The notes beneath the pieces are model-generated. The model was given only the letters and a program-made list of their open reading frames with translations. It ran no database searches and was not told the DNA's origin. DNA of 64,000 nucleotides, taken from contig MEDY01000034.1 in assembly GCA_001724265.1 (NCBI GenBank), positions 1-64,000 of the forward strand, written 5' to 3'. A program made the translations under genes and the position numbers. Positions 23,101 through 38,100 of this stretch are shown in pieces (position 1 is the first letter of the stretch; every line of letters starts with the position of its first letter). The DNA is from Rhizaria sp. SCN 62-66 (Eukaryota > Rhizaria, unplaced).

Positions 23101-26100
23101 GCAAGCCGCGCGTGGCGGCTGACACCGAGACCGCCGGCGAGCATCGACACCATCCAGTGCAAGTCGGACACGAGGGTGTGGTCGTGGGTGAGCTCGCTGA
23201 CGAGCGCCGTCAGCGCGGGCAACAAAGACAGAGCAAGGCGCGAGCCGCTACTGCCGGGGATGCCGGTGGCGCCGGCACGAGGCGGGGCGCCAGTAGCGGC
23301 ATGTGCGCGGTGCGCGGCAGCCGCGTGCACGTCAGCGTGAATCGCAGAGCTGGAGACTGCGAGTGACCCGCTCTGGAGCTGCAGCAGAAGGTACGTCACG
23401 AACGAAGGGAGAGCGCAATCGTGACGCAGGCGCCAGGCGTTCCAGCCACGGCGCAGGTGCGCGGCACCACTGTTGTAAAGCCGGGCCTCGGTCTCGTGCA
23501 TGTACTTCTGCCTCTGCGCCTGAGTGGGCGCAGGCTTGCCTTCCTGCTTCGCACCGAAAATACCTGTCGATGTGGCCTGCTGCGAGGACATGTGGCTCAG
23601 TTCAAGCGCCTCGAACGGGGTCAGCGCCATCGTGCAGCCGAGCTGAGCAGCAGCACCGGACAGACTTGTGGTCGTCGCACCCACACCCGGCGAGTAGGCC
23701 GAGGTCATGTTGCCACCCAGCGAGAGGAACGAGAAAAGACCCTTGGTGGTGGATAACGAGTTGTTCGTCGCTGTTGCCGCAGCACCAGTGCCCATCGTAG
23801 CCGCAACGAGCAAGTCGGTGCGCTCGCCGCCATTGAGCAGCAACTGCAGAGCACTGACCTGCGCATAGCCGGTCATGCTACCGCCGGCGGCGTATCCAGA
23901 AGTACCCGCCGCGCCAGCTGCACTGCTCGCAGCGACTGAAGCAGTTGCGACGGAGACAGGCGATGCGACACCAGCCGTGCTGAGAGTGTGTCCCGAGGCC
24001 TGGTTGCCAGTCTTTGGTGCAACATTGATCGGCAGCATCGTCGTCGACGCGTCGGTTACGCCTGAAAGAGCAAGTGAGGCCGTCACAGCATCGCCAATTG
24101 ACGGGCCGGAGCGTACCCAAGTGAGGAGCTGCGAAACAACGAGCTGCAGCAGCGAGAAGCCGCACGACACAGTGCTGCGCGGGCTCGCCGGCGTGTTCGC
24201 CGCGAGTGCCGGGGCAGAAGCAGCAGAAGGGGTCGCAGCGGTCTTGCCAGGAGTCTTGCTGGGCACCGTCGCAGATACGTTCTCGCCGATAGTGTCCAGC
24301 GGTGCACGCTGACTGATCGAGCGGAACGTGCCCGCGCTGGCATCAGTCGGCGAGGTTGCGGTGGACGTCGCCGGCTTGGCCGTGACGACCGCAGGGGCGT
24401 AGAGAAGAGGGTTCAAAACCAGCGCAGCGCAGGCAAGCGAGTTAGACACGATGTGATCGCGGCTCACAGCACGAACAGCCTCCGCGTCAGAGGAAGCGGT
24501 CGGGACGTGGCCAGCGAAAGCACGGCGCGGGACCCAGGCGCCAGAAGTGATCTCTTCGTCATTCTGCCTGCGGGAGATGCCAGGCACGACGAAACCTGTG
24601 ACGGAGCGAGTTGGAAGACCGATGCTGCGCGGAAGTGAAAGAACAGCAACAGAGCCCATCTGGTAGCGGTAGTACCAGTGGAAGAAACGCTCAGAGACAA
24701 CGGCAAGCGAAGGCGCGCAGTCGCGCATGAAACCAGGGTGGCGTCCTTCAACGATGGCGAAAAGCGAAAGCATCGCACGCGGGGTGAGCAAGTGACGCTT
24801 CGAAACGAGTGCGTGTGCCCAGGCGTCGTAATGATCGGCCATCGCGGCAAGATTGCGCTGGGAGTTGTAGAGCACCCAACCCATGAGTGCGAGCGCCTGC
24901 TGGAGCTCGTTCTGCGTGGTCGCGTCGGTGATCGAAGTCAGCAGAACGGCAGGGCCGCCAATAACCTCAAGGGAGTCCGCAACAGAGCGGGGCTGCACGG
25001 GACGCGCGCCACCAAGAAGCGTCGCGAAGGGGAAAGAGAATGGGAGCTGCGCAGCGGGTGTGTGCGCGAGAGACGTGTTGCCCATGTGACTGGGCAGGAC
25101 CGTGCCGTGCCCGGCGTTAAGGTTCAGCGCGGAGTTGACGTCTGCGACGACAGGGCCAAACACGGCAAGGTCGTGCTCGGTAAGCATGTGGCGCGTCAGT
25201 GCCATCGTCTCCGTCTGCGCGGCACTGATACCGTCCTCAGTGCCAAAGCCAGTGTCGCTAGAGTCGCGCAGCAACATCCAGTCACGATAGTAGCTGCTGA
25301 CGAGCCCACCACTGGATGTGGACGTGAACAGACGCGACGCAGCCCAGCGCGCCTGGCGCAGGTCGTGCGCAGCGGCGGCCGCGGCGGCAGCGGCGCTGGT
25401 GGTCGCACCCGATGAGGAGCGTCTACGGCTCAGTCCGGGGGAGCCAGCTCCATCATTGATACTGCCGTTGCTCTCGGCGCGAGTGGGGCGCGTGCGGTCG
25501 CACATGCATGTCAGCCACGCGTCACGACTATTATCGCAGTTGCAAGTGCGCACAGTCGCATCGAGACGACGTAGCGGAACGCCGTCAGAGGACGCACCGA
25601 CAATCGGCTGACGCAGCAGCAGGTCGTCTGGCGAGAAGCGCGGGCCGTCAGTCGCGGCGGGGGTTGTAGCCGTCGTAGTGCAGTTTCCAGGACGCTGCGG
25701 GCGCAGGACGCCATCACACGGGATAGGCCCAACACTGAGACGGTCATGAATCGGGTCCTTCGTAGTACCCGGGAACGAAGTCTCGCCGTCGACGTCTTCA
25801 GTGAAAAGGAACTGTGAGGTTGTAGGCGCCGGGGTGTTAGAACTACCGTCTGAGTACTCAAGCGGGATATCGCACCCGCCGTCGAGCGCGATGCCACGAT
25901 CGAGGTATGCGTCAAAGTCAAAGAAGTTTGTGCGCGGGGGCTCGCCAGAAGACTCTACGTGTTGACCATCGAACGGCAGCACATCAACCACGCCGGTCTC
26001 AGAATGGCCGATGGAGAACTTAAAAGCGTGTGAGGGCACCATAGCCCACACAATCGAGTCCTGGTTCACAGAGAATCCGTGCGCGGTCTCCTGTGCGTAG

Positions 26101-29100
26101 TAGTGAGTTCCAGCGGTAGAGACAGCGTCGTCGGTACTCTGACTCAGGCCTACGGTCAGCGATGTCGAATACGCACTACCGTCTTTCAGAGAGGCACCAT
26201 AGTGACCATTGTTTATCGCAGAGAGCGCGGCCTGTGCACCCTTGCCAGTCGCGGTCACAACGAGCATCGGCGCAGTCGTGAGGGACGCAGCCGCAATGCT
26301 CGACAGTCCCGTGACGCCAGGCGCCGGTTGGTCCTTGTTGTTTTGTGACTCACCGAGAGCAGAGTATGGGATATTCGGGAACAGCAGCGTACTTGCAGCC
26401 TTGGAGCTTGCGTCCGCACCACCAGAGCCGCTAATGGCCTGGCCAAGCTTGCTACCACCACGGGCGTACAGGTTTCCACAAGCCGGGTTCGTGTTGTCCA
26501 TACTGCTACCAATGACAGCGTTGTGGGCAGCCCACGGGTGGCCAACCGACGGCGGGATAAGCATTGCAACCGCGTTAGACGCGAGCCCGTTGCCGTTTGC
26601 ACCAGCCAGAGAGCCAGCGCCCTGCATGCCAGCTGTGAAGTTGGCCGCAGTTGGTGTCGCCGCAGCGAGAGCAGCCGCGTTAGGACCGATAGGAAGACCC
26701 ATCGAGATCAGGTCCGGCACAGGAGCGGCAGCGCCAGCGCCAGGATTCCGCGCCGCGCCAGGTGCCCCACCGGGGATGGTGTTAATAGAGGCAGCAGCAG
26801 CCGTGGCATCATACGCAGTCGACGAATACAACGTCTGCGGCGGGACCATGGGTTTGCTCGCGGCCTGCGTCGAACAGCTAGGCGGGCGTTCGAACGTGCC
26901 TGTGTAAGCAGGGCCGCGCGCATGCATCGCGGTGATGTCGGGCGCGGCGAAGGGCTGGGCGTAGAGCATCGTGTGGCCAAGCCACCACGTCGCCGAGAGG
27001 TAGGAATCTACGTCGAGCTGAACATGGGCGCCAGCTGCTGCGGCGGCCGCGGGTGGGCACGTGGAGCCGTTGGTAGCGCGCGCGCGCAGCTCAGCCTGGG
27101 CGGCAGCAAAGCGTGACTGGAAGAAGGACGCAGTATGAGGAGGCATACCAAGATAGCCCGTTGCCAGAACAGGACCAGACGCAGCCTGGGTCGCAAAAGC
27201 AGCGTTGCCGGTAGCGCCGCCGGAGGGCAAGGAGCTGTCGGAAGAAAGCGTGTTGACTATCGGTGCGGTAGGCCGAGACTGCGCGGTGGAGCCGAAGATC
27301 AAGCTCGTCGCAAGTCCGTTAGCAGTTGATAAGCCCCCCGACGAGGCCAGCGCACTAGCGGAGCTGGATATCGAGGCAGCTGCGTGCATCACGTGCAGGT
27401 TGCGCGAGAGGGAGTTGCACGGCAACGACGCCGCGGTGACCGGAGCCACCAGCGACGCGAAGTCAGTTGGCACATCCGCAGACTCGCTCACGAGGCGGGT
27501 GGTGCCAGCCGCGCTGTTGCCTCCAACCGACGACATTGCGCCAGCTGCAACGTGCGAGGGCGATGCCATGGCGGCAGCAGCAGCAGCGTTGGATGGAGAC
27601 GCAAACGCATTGCCAAGTAAATCGGCGTTAGAAGAACGGAACGAACGATGTGTGCGTGAGGCGTGATCAGCAGCGGCGCTGGGAGAAGTGGCGCTGCTGC
27701 CGGCACCGCCCATCGCGGCGGCAGCGGTGGAGACCGGCGGCGACGCAGCAGTGGGAGGCGGGGTATAGAGCTGGAACGGAATTGAGCTCAGCATCTGTCC
27801 ATCGAGGTAGATCGTGAAGCGACCAGCCTGGTTCGCGGAGCCGCGGGAAGGGCGCACGTATGAAATGGCGACGTGGTGCCATGCCTTAAACGTGAGCGCG
27901 GGGGCATCGACAGTGATGTTCTGCGCCGTGGGTGGGAAGTCGCTGCCGTTTGAAGTGCGGATCTGATCCGGCACAACACCGTCAGCTGATTTAGAACCCA
28001 ACGCGTATGACACCTGATGATAACGCTTCTGATGGGGGCCGTGCTGAGGGCGCTGGAACAGCTCGTGAATCGTGCTGTGCGGAGGCAGAGACTGAGCAGA
28101 TGTGGCAGTGATCTGGATCGCGCTCACGTCAGTGGGGCCTGCGGGAGGAAGCAAGGCGCATTGGAACAGCGTGATGCCACCGACTGCGAAATGGCACAGC
28201 ATGATTGGCATCGGCGTCAGCACATCGCTAAGACCGTCCTCAACGAGCTCCGGAGCGCCCGAATGAGACGGCATCACACTCTCAGCCGCCTCGCGCGCGA
28301 TGCGAGTCACCGAGGGACCCTTCTTGGAGGCAGCAGCGGCGTTCGCGGCCTGGCTGGGCGACAGTGGAGGCTGTCCGGAGGCGAAACCGTTCGCGGAAAC
28401 ATTGCGGCGCTGGATCACCGAGCGCGCGACCTTGGAGGCGACACGGAGGTTAACCCAGGTGGTGAACGTGAAGCCAGCCGTGTTAGGGTCGCCGGCAGGC
28501 CAGATCAGCAGAGGCACGTGCACGCTCGCACTGCCGCTGGCGCGCGTCTGCATCTCGATGTAATGCGCAGACTCGGATCCAGCGTGAGAGCGGATCGTGG
28601 ACCGCAGCATGAGCGGGTGCAGTAGCTTGCGCGGCAGCAAGGCAGCAAGCAGTGTGAGGTCAGACGGCAGCGTACGGTGAGCAAGCAGCAACTCGACAAA
28701 GCGCCAAGAGAGCAGGCGCAAAACACTGCGCGGATGCAGACGCGCGTAGCTACTACTGGCATACATCATCGTATCCGGGAGCGCAGACGGGTACTTGCTG
28801 AGGTCACGCGGTGGAGCGGCGCGGTTGCGCTGCTGCGCGGGCGTGTAGAAGAACGACGACGACGGGTCACCGGGTGCGGTGCCAGCATCGTATCCAGCGG
28901 TGTCGGCAGCGGAGCCGGCGTGCTCTGACGACTCGATACGCGACATGAACGACGTGTTCTTGAGCACATACGCAAAGTGCACAAGCACGTGACGCAGCAC
29001 ACCGCGCTGCGAGAGCGCGTCAATGTTGGCATTCGAGTGCGTCATACGCGACATCTCCAACAACTCAATCAGACTTAGGAGCACGGAGACCTGCAGCGAA

Positions 29101-32100
29101 GGCGGGCAATAGTGCCAGACGTGCAGCAGCATAAACAAAGCGTCGGGGTTCAGCACCACAGGAGCGGCGCACGATGACAACGCCTTGACGCGCTGCGTCT
29201 GCGCACGCTTCACTCGCGCGCGCTCAGCTGCACCGCCCGCAGGAAGCGGGAAGCGCACGAACGGCGTCTGTTCCGGCGTGACGACGTCGGCATTGATGAC
29301 CGGCGGCCACAGCAGCTGCCAGTCAAGCCGCGAGGAGCCATCGACGAAGCGCAGAGCTTCGTCGTTCTCCTTCGCATCCTCCACAGCGACCGCAGACGCA
29401 TGCGCAGCAGCCACCGAACCAGCGCGGTGCAGGCGAGCATTGCCGGTGAGCGCAAGGTCAGGCTGGACCGAGGGCGCGGAAGAAGTGCGGCGGGCACGGA
29501 CACCGGTCGAGGTGACATCAGCGGCAACGTCGTTGGCGCCACCAAGACGGACCGCGGAAGCCTTCAGCGTCGACCGCAGCAGGCGGTATGAGTTCTTGAT
29601 GTCTGTAGTGTCAACGGCCTCGGTGTCCACGTTAAAGGCCAAGTTCTCAGCTTCAGAAGCCGCAGTAGAGAGCCTGGCAGAAGATGGCATACGCACCGTT
29701 TCGACGGAGAGATCGAGCAGCCACTGAATCGCGGCGGGCGCAAACGCGGTCGCAAAAACACCAGTCCGCGCGAGAGCCTTGGCCCACAGTGCCCACGAGT
29801 TTCCGCGCAGACCCCACAGGTCGGTGCGCGCACTAGGGTTACCGCGCGTCGCAAGAAGGATGGTATAGAGCAAACGCGAAAGGAAGATCCAGCAGCGCGC
29901 GTTGTGTGTGAGAGGTGCGCGTGGGTTGAAGGTACCAGCGAGATCGTCGAGCAGGGCGAAGAGAGCGGAGAAACCAGCAACCTCGCGCCAGACAGCGCGT
30001 GTGATGACACCAGTGGACGTGGCAGCAGACGGGGGCAGGCCGTCAATAGCGTCGTCGGCCACAGTTGCGGTGGGCTGATCAGGGAGCTTGAATGCAGACG
30101 GGGAAGAGCGCGGCGCATCCTTAGAGACAGCCATGTTGTCGTCCGCGCTGCTGGTGGTGAAGGCGTCGCAGAGACTTGCAGACATGACAGGAAGAGTGAA
30201 AGTCATTGCAGCAACGTTGTCCTCACCCACAGCAGCAGGTGCGAGAAGAGACGCAGTCTTGCCCTCGTCAGCCTCCATCGCCTCGTAGCACTTGCGCGCC
30301 GTCTCATTCCACACGCCATCGCTGACAGTCACCTTGACTGTCGCGGACATGCTGTGCGTGAGCCCCGAGCCGTTCGACGTCGGCGACGCAGCGCTCGTCG
30401 GAAGCGGCAGTGTAGACTTGGCCGGGCTCCAGACAGTGAGCTCACGGATCTCAGCCTGGTCCTTTGCGTGTGTCGCCGCAACGAAGCACGTGAGCGGGAA
30501 CTCGATGGCGTTGTACGAGCGCTCAAGCTGCAAGTCGTCCTTGGGAACAGGGTCGCCGATGACAATGCGCTGCATGCCACGGAGCGTAGACGCGACGGGG
30601 GCGCCCAGACGGTGTGCGAGCTCCTCTGTGGACAGAATCTCAGTGAACGCCTCGCAAAGAACGATAGCCGGGTTTAGCATGCGTGCGAGCGACACGCGAG
30701 TTGGGTCACGACGCGACAGCATGCGGGCCAGTGTGTCAAGAACAGACAGTGCGAGACCAGCGGAAACCGTCTCTTGGCTGAGTAGCGCAAGCAGGTCACC
30801 GACACGCGTCTCGGAGGGCGTGATCGCGAGCAGCGAAAGACAACGGCGACGGTACGTGGTCGCGTGTACAAGCGCAAAGAGCGCGTCGACACCGCAGTTC
30901 TCGGGGGCCTGGAAAAGCTCGTCACCGGAGGGGTGCTCCAAGAGGATGGCAAGTGAGTCAAAGACGAGATCAAGCAACGACGCGTGCAGCAACAGCGGAG
31001 TGGGGTTCACAGCTTCGAACTCGTGATCAGCAGCACCGGTTGCGTTGCCACGGTCAGGCGAGCGCATGTTCGGGTCGTCCGGCACGATCGCAGAGGAAAC
31101 AGCCGGAAGTGCGTCGAGGTCAATCTTAAGACCACGCGGAGGCGAGACTGTCAGCGAATCGATAACAGGGTTGCCAGCGTTCGCTGCATTGGCCGCAGCG
31201 AGGAGAGCGGGCGCGATGGCCATCGGCTTGTCGTCCTCATCGTCCTCCTCAGCATCATCGTTACTCTTGCTGTTCGAACCAGTGCGGTCAGCGACGACAT
31301 TGGCAGCAGGCAGCGACATTAGCCGAGAGGTAGCATTGTTGACGAGGGGCTCAACGTGCGCTGTGAGGCCCGGCACAGGACTACCGAGGTCGCCTGTCAT
31401 CGACTGGCCAAACAACCCGCTGCTAGCGCGCGTAAGGCCCAGCGACGGGCGGCCCGTAATGCCCGGTGATAAGAACGAGCCCGCCGCACGGGCGCGGAAC
31501 GGAGTGCCAGGGATGGAGCCGCGCGGCGTGGGCGAGAACACGGAGCTGCCGAGTGTGCGCGTGGGCAGGGCGCCAGTGCGCTGGGCCGCGTTCGTCGCGG
31601 AGCCCGGAACAACAGGCGACACAAGGCCGCTGTCGTTGAAGCGGTTGTTGCGACCAGGGATCGCGTCGTCGCCGAGGATGTCCGCAAGCGTGACCATCTC
31701 ATCACCACCAGCGTGCGCGCCGTCGTGGATGGGGTGCGCACCAGCGCCTGGGTTGATCGAGCCACGGGGGCCGACGTTCTGGTGTCCGTGAACGGCGAGG
31801 TTGCGGAACAGCCCGGCAGGCGAAGGAATCGTTCTAGCACCAAGCACTCTCGGGGTCGCACCCCTCGGACTCGGGCCAGCGAAGTAGCTGCGGCGCGCGA
31901 ACGGTGGCGCGGCATTGAACGCATCAGGATGATGCGCGGCCGCAGCGGCAGCGGCAGCAGCCTCAGCTCTTGAGGGGAACGTGTCGTCCTCAGCAGCACT
32001 GTCCGCTGTGGGCGTCCCCGTCATCCGCGCGTCAGCAGTGGCACCAGCGGTGGCATCGCCAGCGTGAGCGGGGGAGCTGTTGGTCGCAGTCCAGGGCGAC

Positions 32101-35100
32101 GTCATAAGGGCGTTGCGTGGGGTTGCGCCAAAGCCGCGGTTCTGGTTGTAGCCGCCAAACGCGTTGTTACGCGGGGAGATAGCACTGCTAGTGAGGCGCG
32201 CGAACGCGACCGGCGAAGTGGCCTCAGCGGCGGCAGCAACAGCAGCAGCGGCAGCGGATGCGTTGTTGGCAAGAGTGATCGAGTCGCGGCGGATGCGGTG
32301 GCACGCGGCCGTGAGCGCGCCACGGTCGCAGTTGACGCGAATGCGCATGAGATTGGGCGGGAACCCCTCGTGGGCAAGATACATCATCGAGACAAGCGCA
32401 TCCTCAGAAGAGATGACGTCGCCAGAGATGTCAGCAGACTCTTCAGAAAAGAAGCGACTCCCCTCAGAAGCGCCTGTCAGAGGCCCGTTGCCTGCAGCAG
32501 CGGACTCTGCAGTAGCAGCCGCAGTGCCAGCGGCCACAGCAGCAGCGATTGCATCGTCCTTGTCTCCACCATGAGCGTTCTTCTGGGATGGGAATGTGAG
32601 GTAGCGCACGAGGTCGTGCAAGTGACATGACAGCGTCTGCATGAACATGCCGTCAGCAAGCACAAAACGCAGGTAGTTCGGCCGCTCCACCATCCAGAGC
32701 TTCACCTGCAGCAGAATGGCGTGCAGAATGTCCGGGTGGGCGTATCCCGTCGTCGCAGCGACAGGGTGGTTGCCCGCGAAGGACCCGTCGAAGGGCTCCA
32801 ACTCCCAGTCACGGAGCACGTCCATAGCGTTGTTCATCCACGCACTTGCCGCCGAGGACTGAGACGAAGAAGACGGCGGGGCAGACGCGGTCAGCAACGG
32901 CGAGATATCGTTGCCGTTGTTGGCGTCAGCACGGCTACCGAGGTTGCGTGACGCCTGGTGAGGGGTGTCGCGGTAAATGAACCGGTGCTTCGAGTAGGGC
33001 GCGATACCATACGCCTCAGTGCTCAGCGAGGTCTTCGCCAGCAGCGAGGGGGGCGCAGCGCTGCTGTCTTGGTACTGATACGCTGAGCCCGAAGCAGCGG
33101 CCGCAGCAGCGGCAGCGAACGGACTGTTGTGACCTTGGTCGACCGCCATCAGCGGGGGGCGGTACCGCAGCAGAGACACGAGCGCGCGGATCTCGCGCGT
33201 CGGCACGGTGCTGTACGTCGTGCTGATAAACCGCAGCAGACGAAGGACAAGCGTACAGACGGCAGGCTTGAGCAGGGGCAACAACTCGATGAGGTGGCCA
33301 ATCTGGTTCACGCCCTGCAGGATGCGCAAGTTATCGCGATGTGACGCGAGCAGTGCAAGAAGGCGGGAAACAACTTCGACGCGCATCGACTCAACGTTAC
33401 ACTTTAGAAACGCATACTTGAGCGCCTCAACAGCATCAAGGTTGCAGATACGCTGATCCGGCATACCGCCCATATCGTCGTCATCCTCGTCGTCGCCCTC
33501 GTCGCACTGTGAGTCGCTATTGTACAGCCCAGCGGCCTCGTCCTCGGCGTACACCCAGCGACGCGGCAACGCGTTCGAGGACGTAGCAGCCATATCAACG
33601 CTGTCATCGAAGCCGAACGAGTCGAACGGAAACCCGCGGTCACCCTTGGGGGTCATCGCCGGTGGCAGATTGTCACTGCCGAACCCAGTCACGACGAGCG
33701 CGCCGGGTCCGTTGGCGCCGACAGCAGACGAGCTCGTAGTCATGCTACCAGCACCGCCGGCGGCAGCGGAAGTGACCGTGGGCGCACCGTACGGCATACG
33801 CATGCCCTGAACGTCCGCCATCGACAGCGAGCCGCGGCGCTGGTGCTGCGACCAGTGCGAGCCGCGGCCGGTGCTGCCGAAGGGGTAGCCGTCAGCGCCC
33901 TGCACAATCGAGATGTTGCGGCCAAAGGCGGGGTTGCCGTTATCGTCAACAGCGCCCGACGCGGTGCTACCGTACAGAAGCGCCTCCCGCGCCGCGGACT
34001 CGGCCTCGTGTGGCTTCGGTGCGGCAGAGAGGATCTCGGAGACCTGTCCCGAGCGGCGCATCTCGGCGAGCGAGTTGAGCTGGGGACCGACGAAGATAAG
34101 GTCGAACAGGATGCTTGTCATGTCCTCGATCAAACGCTGCGAGGTCGTCTTACGCTCCGTCGCAGGGGTGAATGCAGGAGAGCCGACCCAGGCAACAAAG
34201 CTGAAGTGACGCTCGTAGGAGAGCGGCAAACCTGAGGGATCAATGGTGACAAGCTGGCCTGCGGCGCGGGCCTCAGCGGACGTCGGCGCGTGCTGCTCGC
34301 TGATCTCAGTCGCCACGGTCTGCGAGCGCTTCATGTGCGGTGCAGAGCGAGGAGTCTGAGTGGGCGACGCGACACTCTCGCGCGGGGTGTCGAAGAACCC
34401 AGCGCGCGCAGCCTCAACGCCGCCTGTAGTGGAGGTAGATGCGGAGATGATACTCGGGGCGACGGCGGCAGCAGGCGGTGTCGCTACAGCCTCAGCCTCC
34501 ATCTCGGCAAGTGCGACAAAGTACGCGTCGCGCGCGAGCATTACGGTGCGCACGATGGAGTCGTACGCGCGCGCTCGGCGGACGTGCTTGAACATCGTTG
34601 TGTCGTGCTCCAGAGAGAGGCGCAGCACGGCAGCAAAGAGCCGGCCCACCGCGTGCAGTGCGGCGAGAGGACGGGCCTCATAAGACAGAAAGTAACCCTG
34701 CGAGTGACCAATGTAACGCGCCATCAAAGGCACGTCAGGCCCGTTGATGAGCGGGAATGCGCACTGGGGCGTCTCAATCAGCTCGTCACCATCGCCATTG
34801 GCGTTGGCACTCGTGAGAAAGGCGACGGGGGCAACGAAGTCACTCATAGGCGACTGGTCCACAGCAAGCGCGTCGGCCCACGCGCTCGCGAGCGCGGACG
34901 CGGAGACAGACACGCGCTCCCAGCCGACCGGGCGCAATGGGTGCATGATGTACGACGAGTTGGCCGGCGAGTCATCGCCGTAGGACTGCGCGGCGGTTGC
35001 GAGATGCATCGGCACAGGGCTCGTCAGAGCGGCCACGAGAGGGTCCGCGCCGTCTTCGCTTAAATCAAGTGCGAATAGAGGCGGGATCACCGAGTAAATA

Positions 35101-38100
35101 GTGTGAAGCATCGACGCTGATGTGGCCGTAACGTGAGCAAGAGACGCGGGCGTGATAGAAGGACGACGGTCGCCGAGGTTTGCACTGCGCCGGCCCGTCG
35201 GCTGCTGCTGTTGTTGCTGTTGAAGCGCGCTTGCATCAGACGGCGCATCATATGCGCCAGACGAGTTGTACATCGACGACGAAGACGATGAGGACGATGA
35301 AGCCGACGCAGACGCTGCCGAAAGCAAGGACAGCTGCGGACCGCCAGCTAAATGCAGTGCCGCGGCGGGGCCGAACAGAGCACCCCAACGCGATCCCACA
35401 ATGACCTTGTGCATAGCAGTGACCGCAGAGGCCCACTCGCGGTCCTGTGCGACCTCCCGATCGCTGGGGCCCTGGTCACCGCGGATGCGCGCGATGGACC
35501 GGTCGGGCGCGCTCGAGTCAGGAGACTCGACGCGGAACCCGTCGATGGCGAACGAGTCATCGCCGCTGCCGCGGTGGCCGCCGGAAGTTGCGACCACAGC
35601 CGTGGCCTCGGTGGGACTTTCGGGGGCCTCCGAGCCCTCGATGAACGAGCTGAGGTCGCCGCTCACGGGGCTCGCGACCGGCGACGCAAGGGCGTTAACC
35701 GAGGCCGCCGCGGCGGAGTCGCCCGTCGAGCGGTGAACAATCGAGTCGTCATCAGAGCGCAGGATCGACGACGCAGAGCGCGTGACGGTTGGGGCGCGGA
35801 ACAGCGCAGCGGGCTCGCTCGCAGGGATGGGACCCTTGGCGGCGGCGATCGCTGCGGCGATGGGCACGGCGTAGCTGCGGGCGGTGTCACGGAGCTGACT
35901 GGCTGAGTCGCCGCGCAGCAGTGCGCCGCCGGCGATTGGGGCAGCCATGAGACTCGCCGCCATTGCGGAAGACTGCGACGACGAGAGGAACAGCGCAGAG
36001 TCGGGCGGAGGTGCGGGGGAGGACGAATTCTCTCTAGCAGCTGACGTGGTTGCGGAGGCGAGAACACCGGCAGCGACTGTAAGACCGATGGGTAAGTAGC
36101 GCGGGTCTAATGGGCTCAGCGGTGCGTCGGGCGCAACGTCAGTACCGTGTGATGCGCCAGTAGAAACACCAACTACAGCGGACGCAAGCGTAGGCTGATG
36201 CTGCTGCGCGTCAACTGCCTTGAGCAGCAGAGAGAGCGCATCGCGGCGCGCAAAGTAACCGCGCACCTTGGCGTTGACAGCGAGCGCAGAGTCCGGCCCC
36301 GTGACAATCGCGGTGAGGACAAGGATCGAGTGCGACATCGCCGAGATGTGCGACTTTGGGAACAGTGCAAACTGGCCTCTGCAGCCATCGCCCGACGCGT
36401 GGTGGGAGACATTGAAAAAGGGCAGCGCGTGGGTGTGCTTGTGATCTGTGAAATAGCGCCGCAGAGCACCGCGGACATCCTCGCACACGTACAGCTTCTC
36501 TCCATCAAACTGACTTGTACCTGTGTTGTTGCTGTTGTAGCTGCTGCTGCTCACGCCGGCGACAGGCGACGCAAACGGGGACGCAGGGCTCTCGTCGTGC
36601 GCGTCGGCGTGCGCGTCGATGTCGGCTTTCTGCAGCGCGACCTGGCGCTCCGGCGACGCGAGCAGCACGGCGAGCTGGGGGTCGAACGCGGCGCCCGTCG
36701 CCGCGACGGCGCGCGAGTGCAGACTCTGCAGCGCGATCGACAACGCACCAGTGCGCGCCCACTCCTGCACCACTGCGGGTGAGCGCGCAGTGAAAAGGAT
36801 GAAGCGCGAGAAGAGCGCGTGGACGTAGTGCAGGCGGCGCAGGAACGGCCAGTTGGCGACGTCGTCCTCGCGCAGCGGCGAGGTGGGCATGTGCGCGAGC
36901 GGGGACACGGCGTCCGAGGCCGAGGCGCCGGGTGGCAGCGGGACGGTTGCGTGGCGCGAGAAGGTCGTGGATGAAGTGGCGCCCTCGGGGGCGTCGGCGC
37001 ACGCCCAGGACCAGGGCAGGCAAACGGAGCCGCCGCGCGTCTCGTCGTTGGCCGCGCTGGAGCTGGAGCTGGAGCTTGAAGACGAGGACGAAATAGCAGT
37101 GACAGTGGCAGAGCTCGTGGAAGACGCCGAAGCGGCGGAATTCGTTGTCGAGGCCAGCGGGGCCGGGTACTTGCTGCCGCCAGTCTCGTCGTTCTCGTCG
37201 GACTCATCGTCGTCCGAGACGGGCTTGAGGAAGATCGCGCTCGACAGCGAGCCGCGGCGCGCGTGCATCGCGGGCGGGCCGTACGTCGGCAGGCCTGTGG
37301 CGCTGCCCGCGCCGGAGGGCACCGCGCCCGCGCTGGAGCCAGAGCCCGTCGCGGCGTCGGTGCCGGCGGTCTTGGCCGTGGCGCGGTAGCGGCGGGAGTG
37401 GAACAGCGTCATGCGCGCGTCCTCGGCGGCGAGCTGCGACGCCGTGGCGGTGTTGATGCCGTGCACAATGTGGTAGCACGTCGACATGAGCGGCGCGCGG
37501 CACAGTGCGAGCGCGTAGATGTCCTTGAGCACCGTCGACTCGGTCGACAGCAGCAGGCAGATGAGCTCAACAACGTGCGACAGCGTGGCGACCGAGCCCG
37601 GAACCATAAACGTCTGCGGGTTGCGCACCGAGGACGGAAGCTGGCTGAGATGGCGCTCTGCCGCGACTGGCGCCAGTGTGCTCGTGTGCAGGCCGGGGGT
37701 CACCGAGGGCAGCGCGACGGCGCTCGCGTGGCAAATGCGCTCGTAGTCAAGCCCGTAGTTGTAAGGGAGCCCGCCATAACCGTTGGAGCGCCAGTTGGGG
37801 CCAGAGCCGGTGGTACAGGGGGCATTCGCAGAAGAGGCCGAGACAGAGTGTGAGGTTGAGCTGGGGCTAGACGAAGCGACGGAGTCGTTGAGAGTTTGTG
37901 AAAACGACACGATATCGGCCCAGCGGTTGGCCAGGGACACCGAGGACGGTCCTGAGAGCAAGGTGTGGTAACGTTGCGAGAGGGCAGCGAGGAACGACTC
38001 GACCGCAGACGTGGAGAGCAGGAGCTCACGGCGGTAGAGACGAATCAACGGCATCTGCGAGAGAATGCGCGCGAGAAGCGGGTGCGCGGCGGCGGGCAAC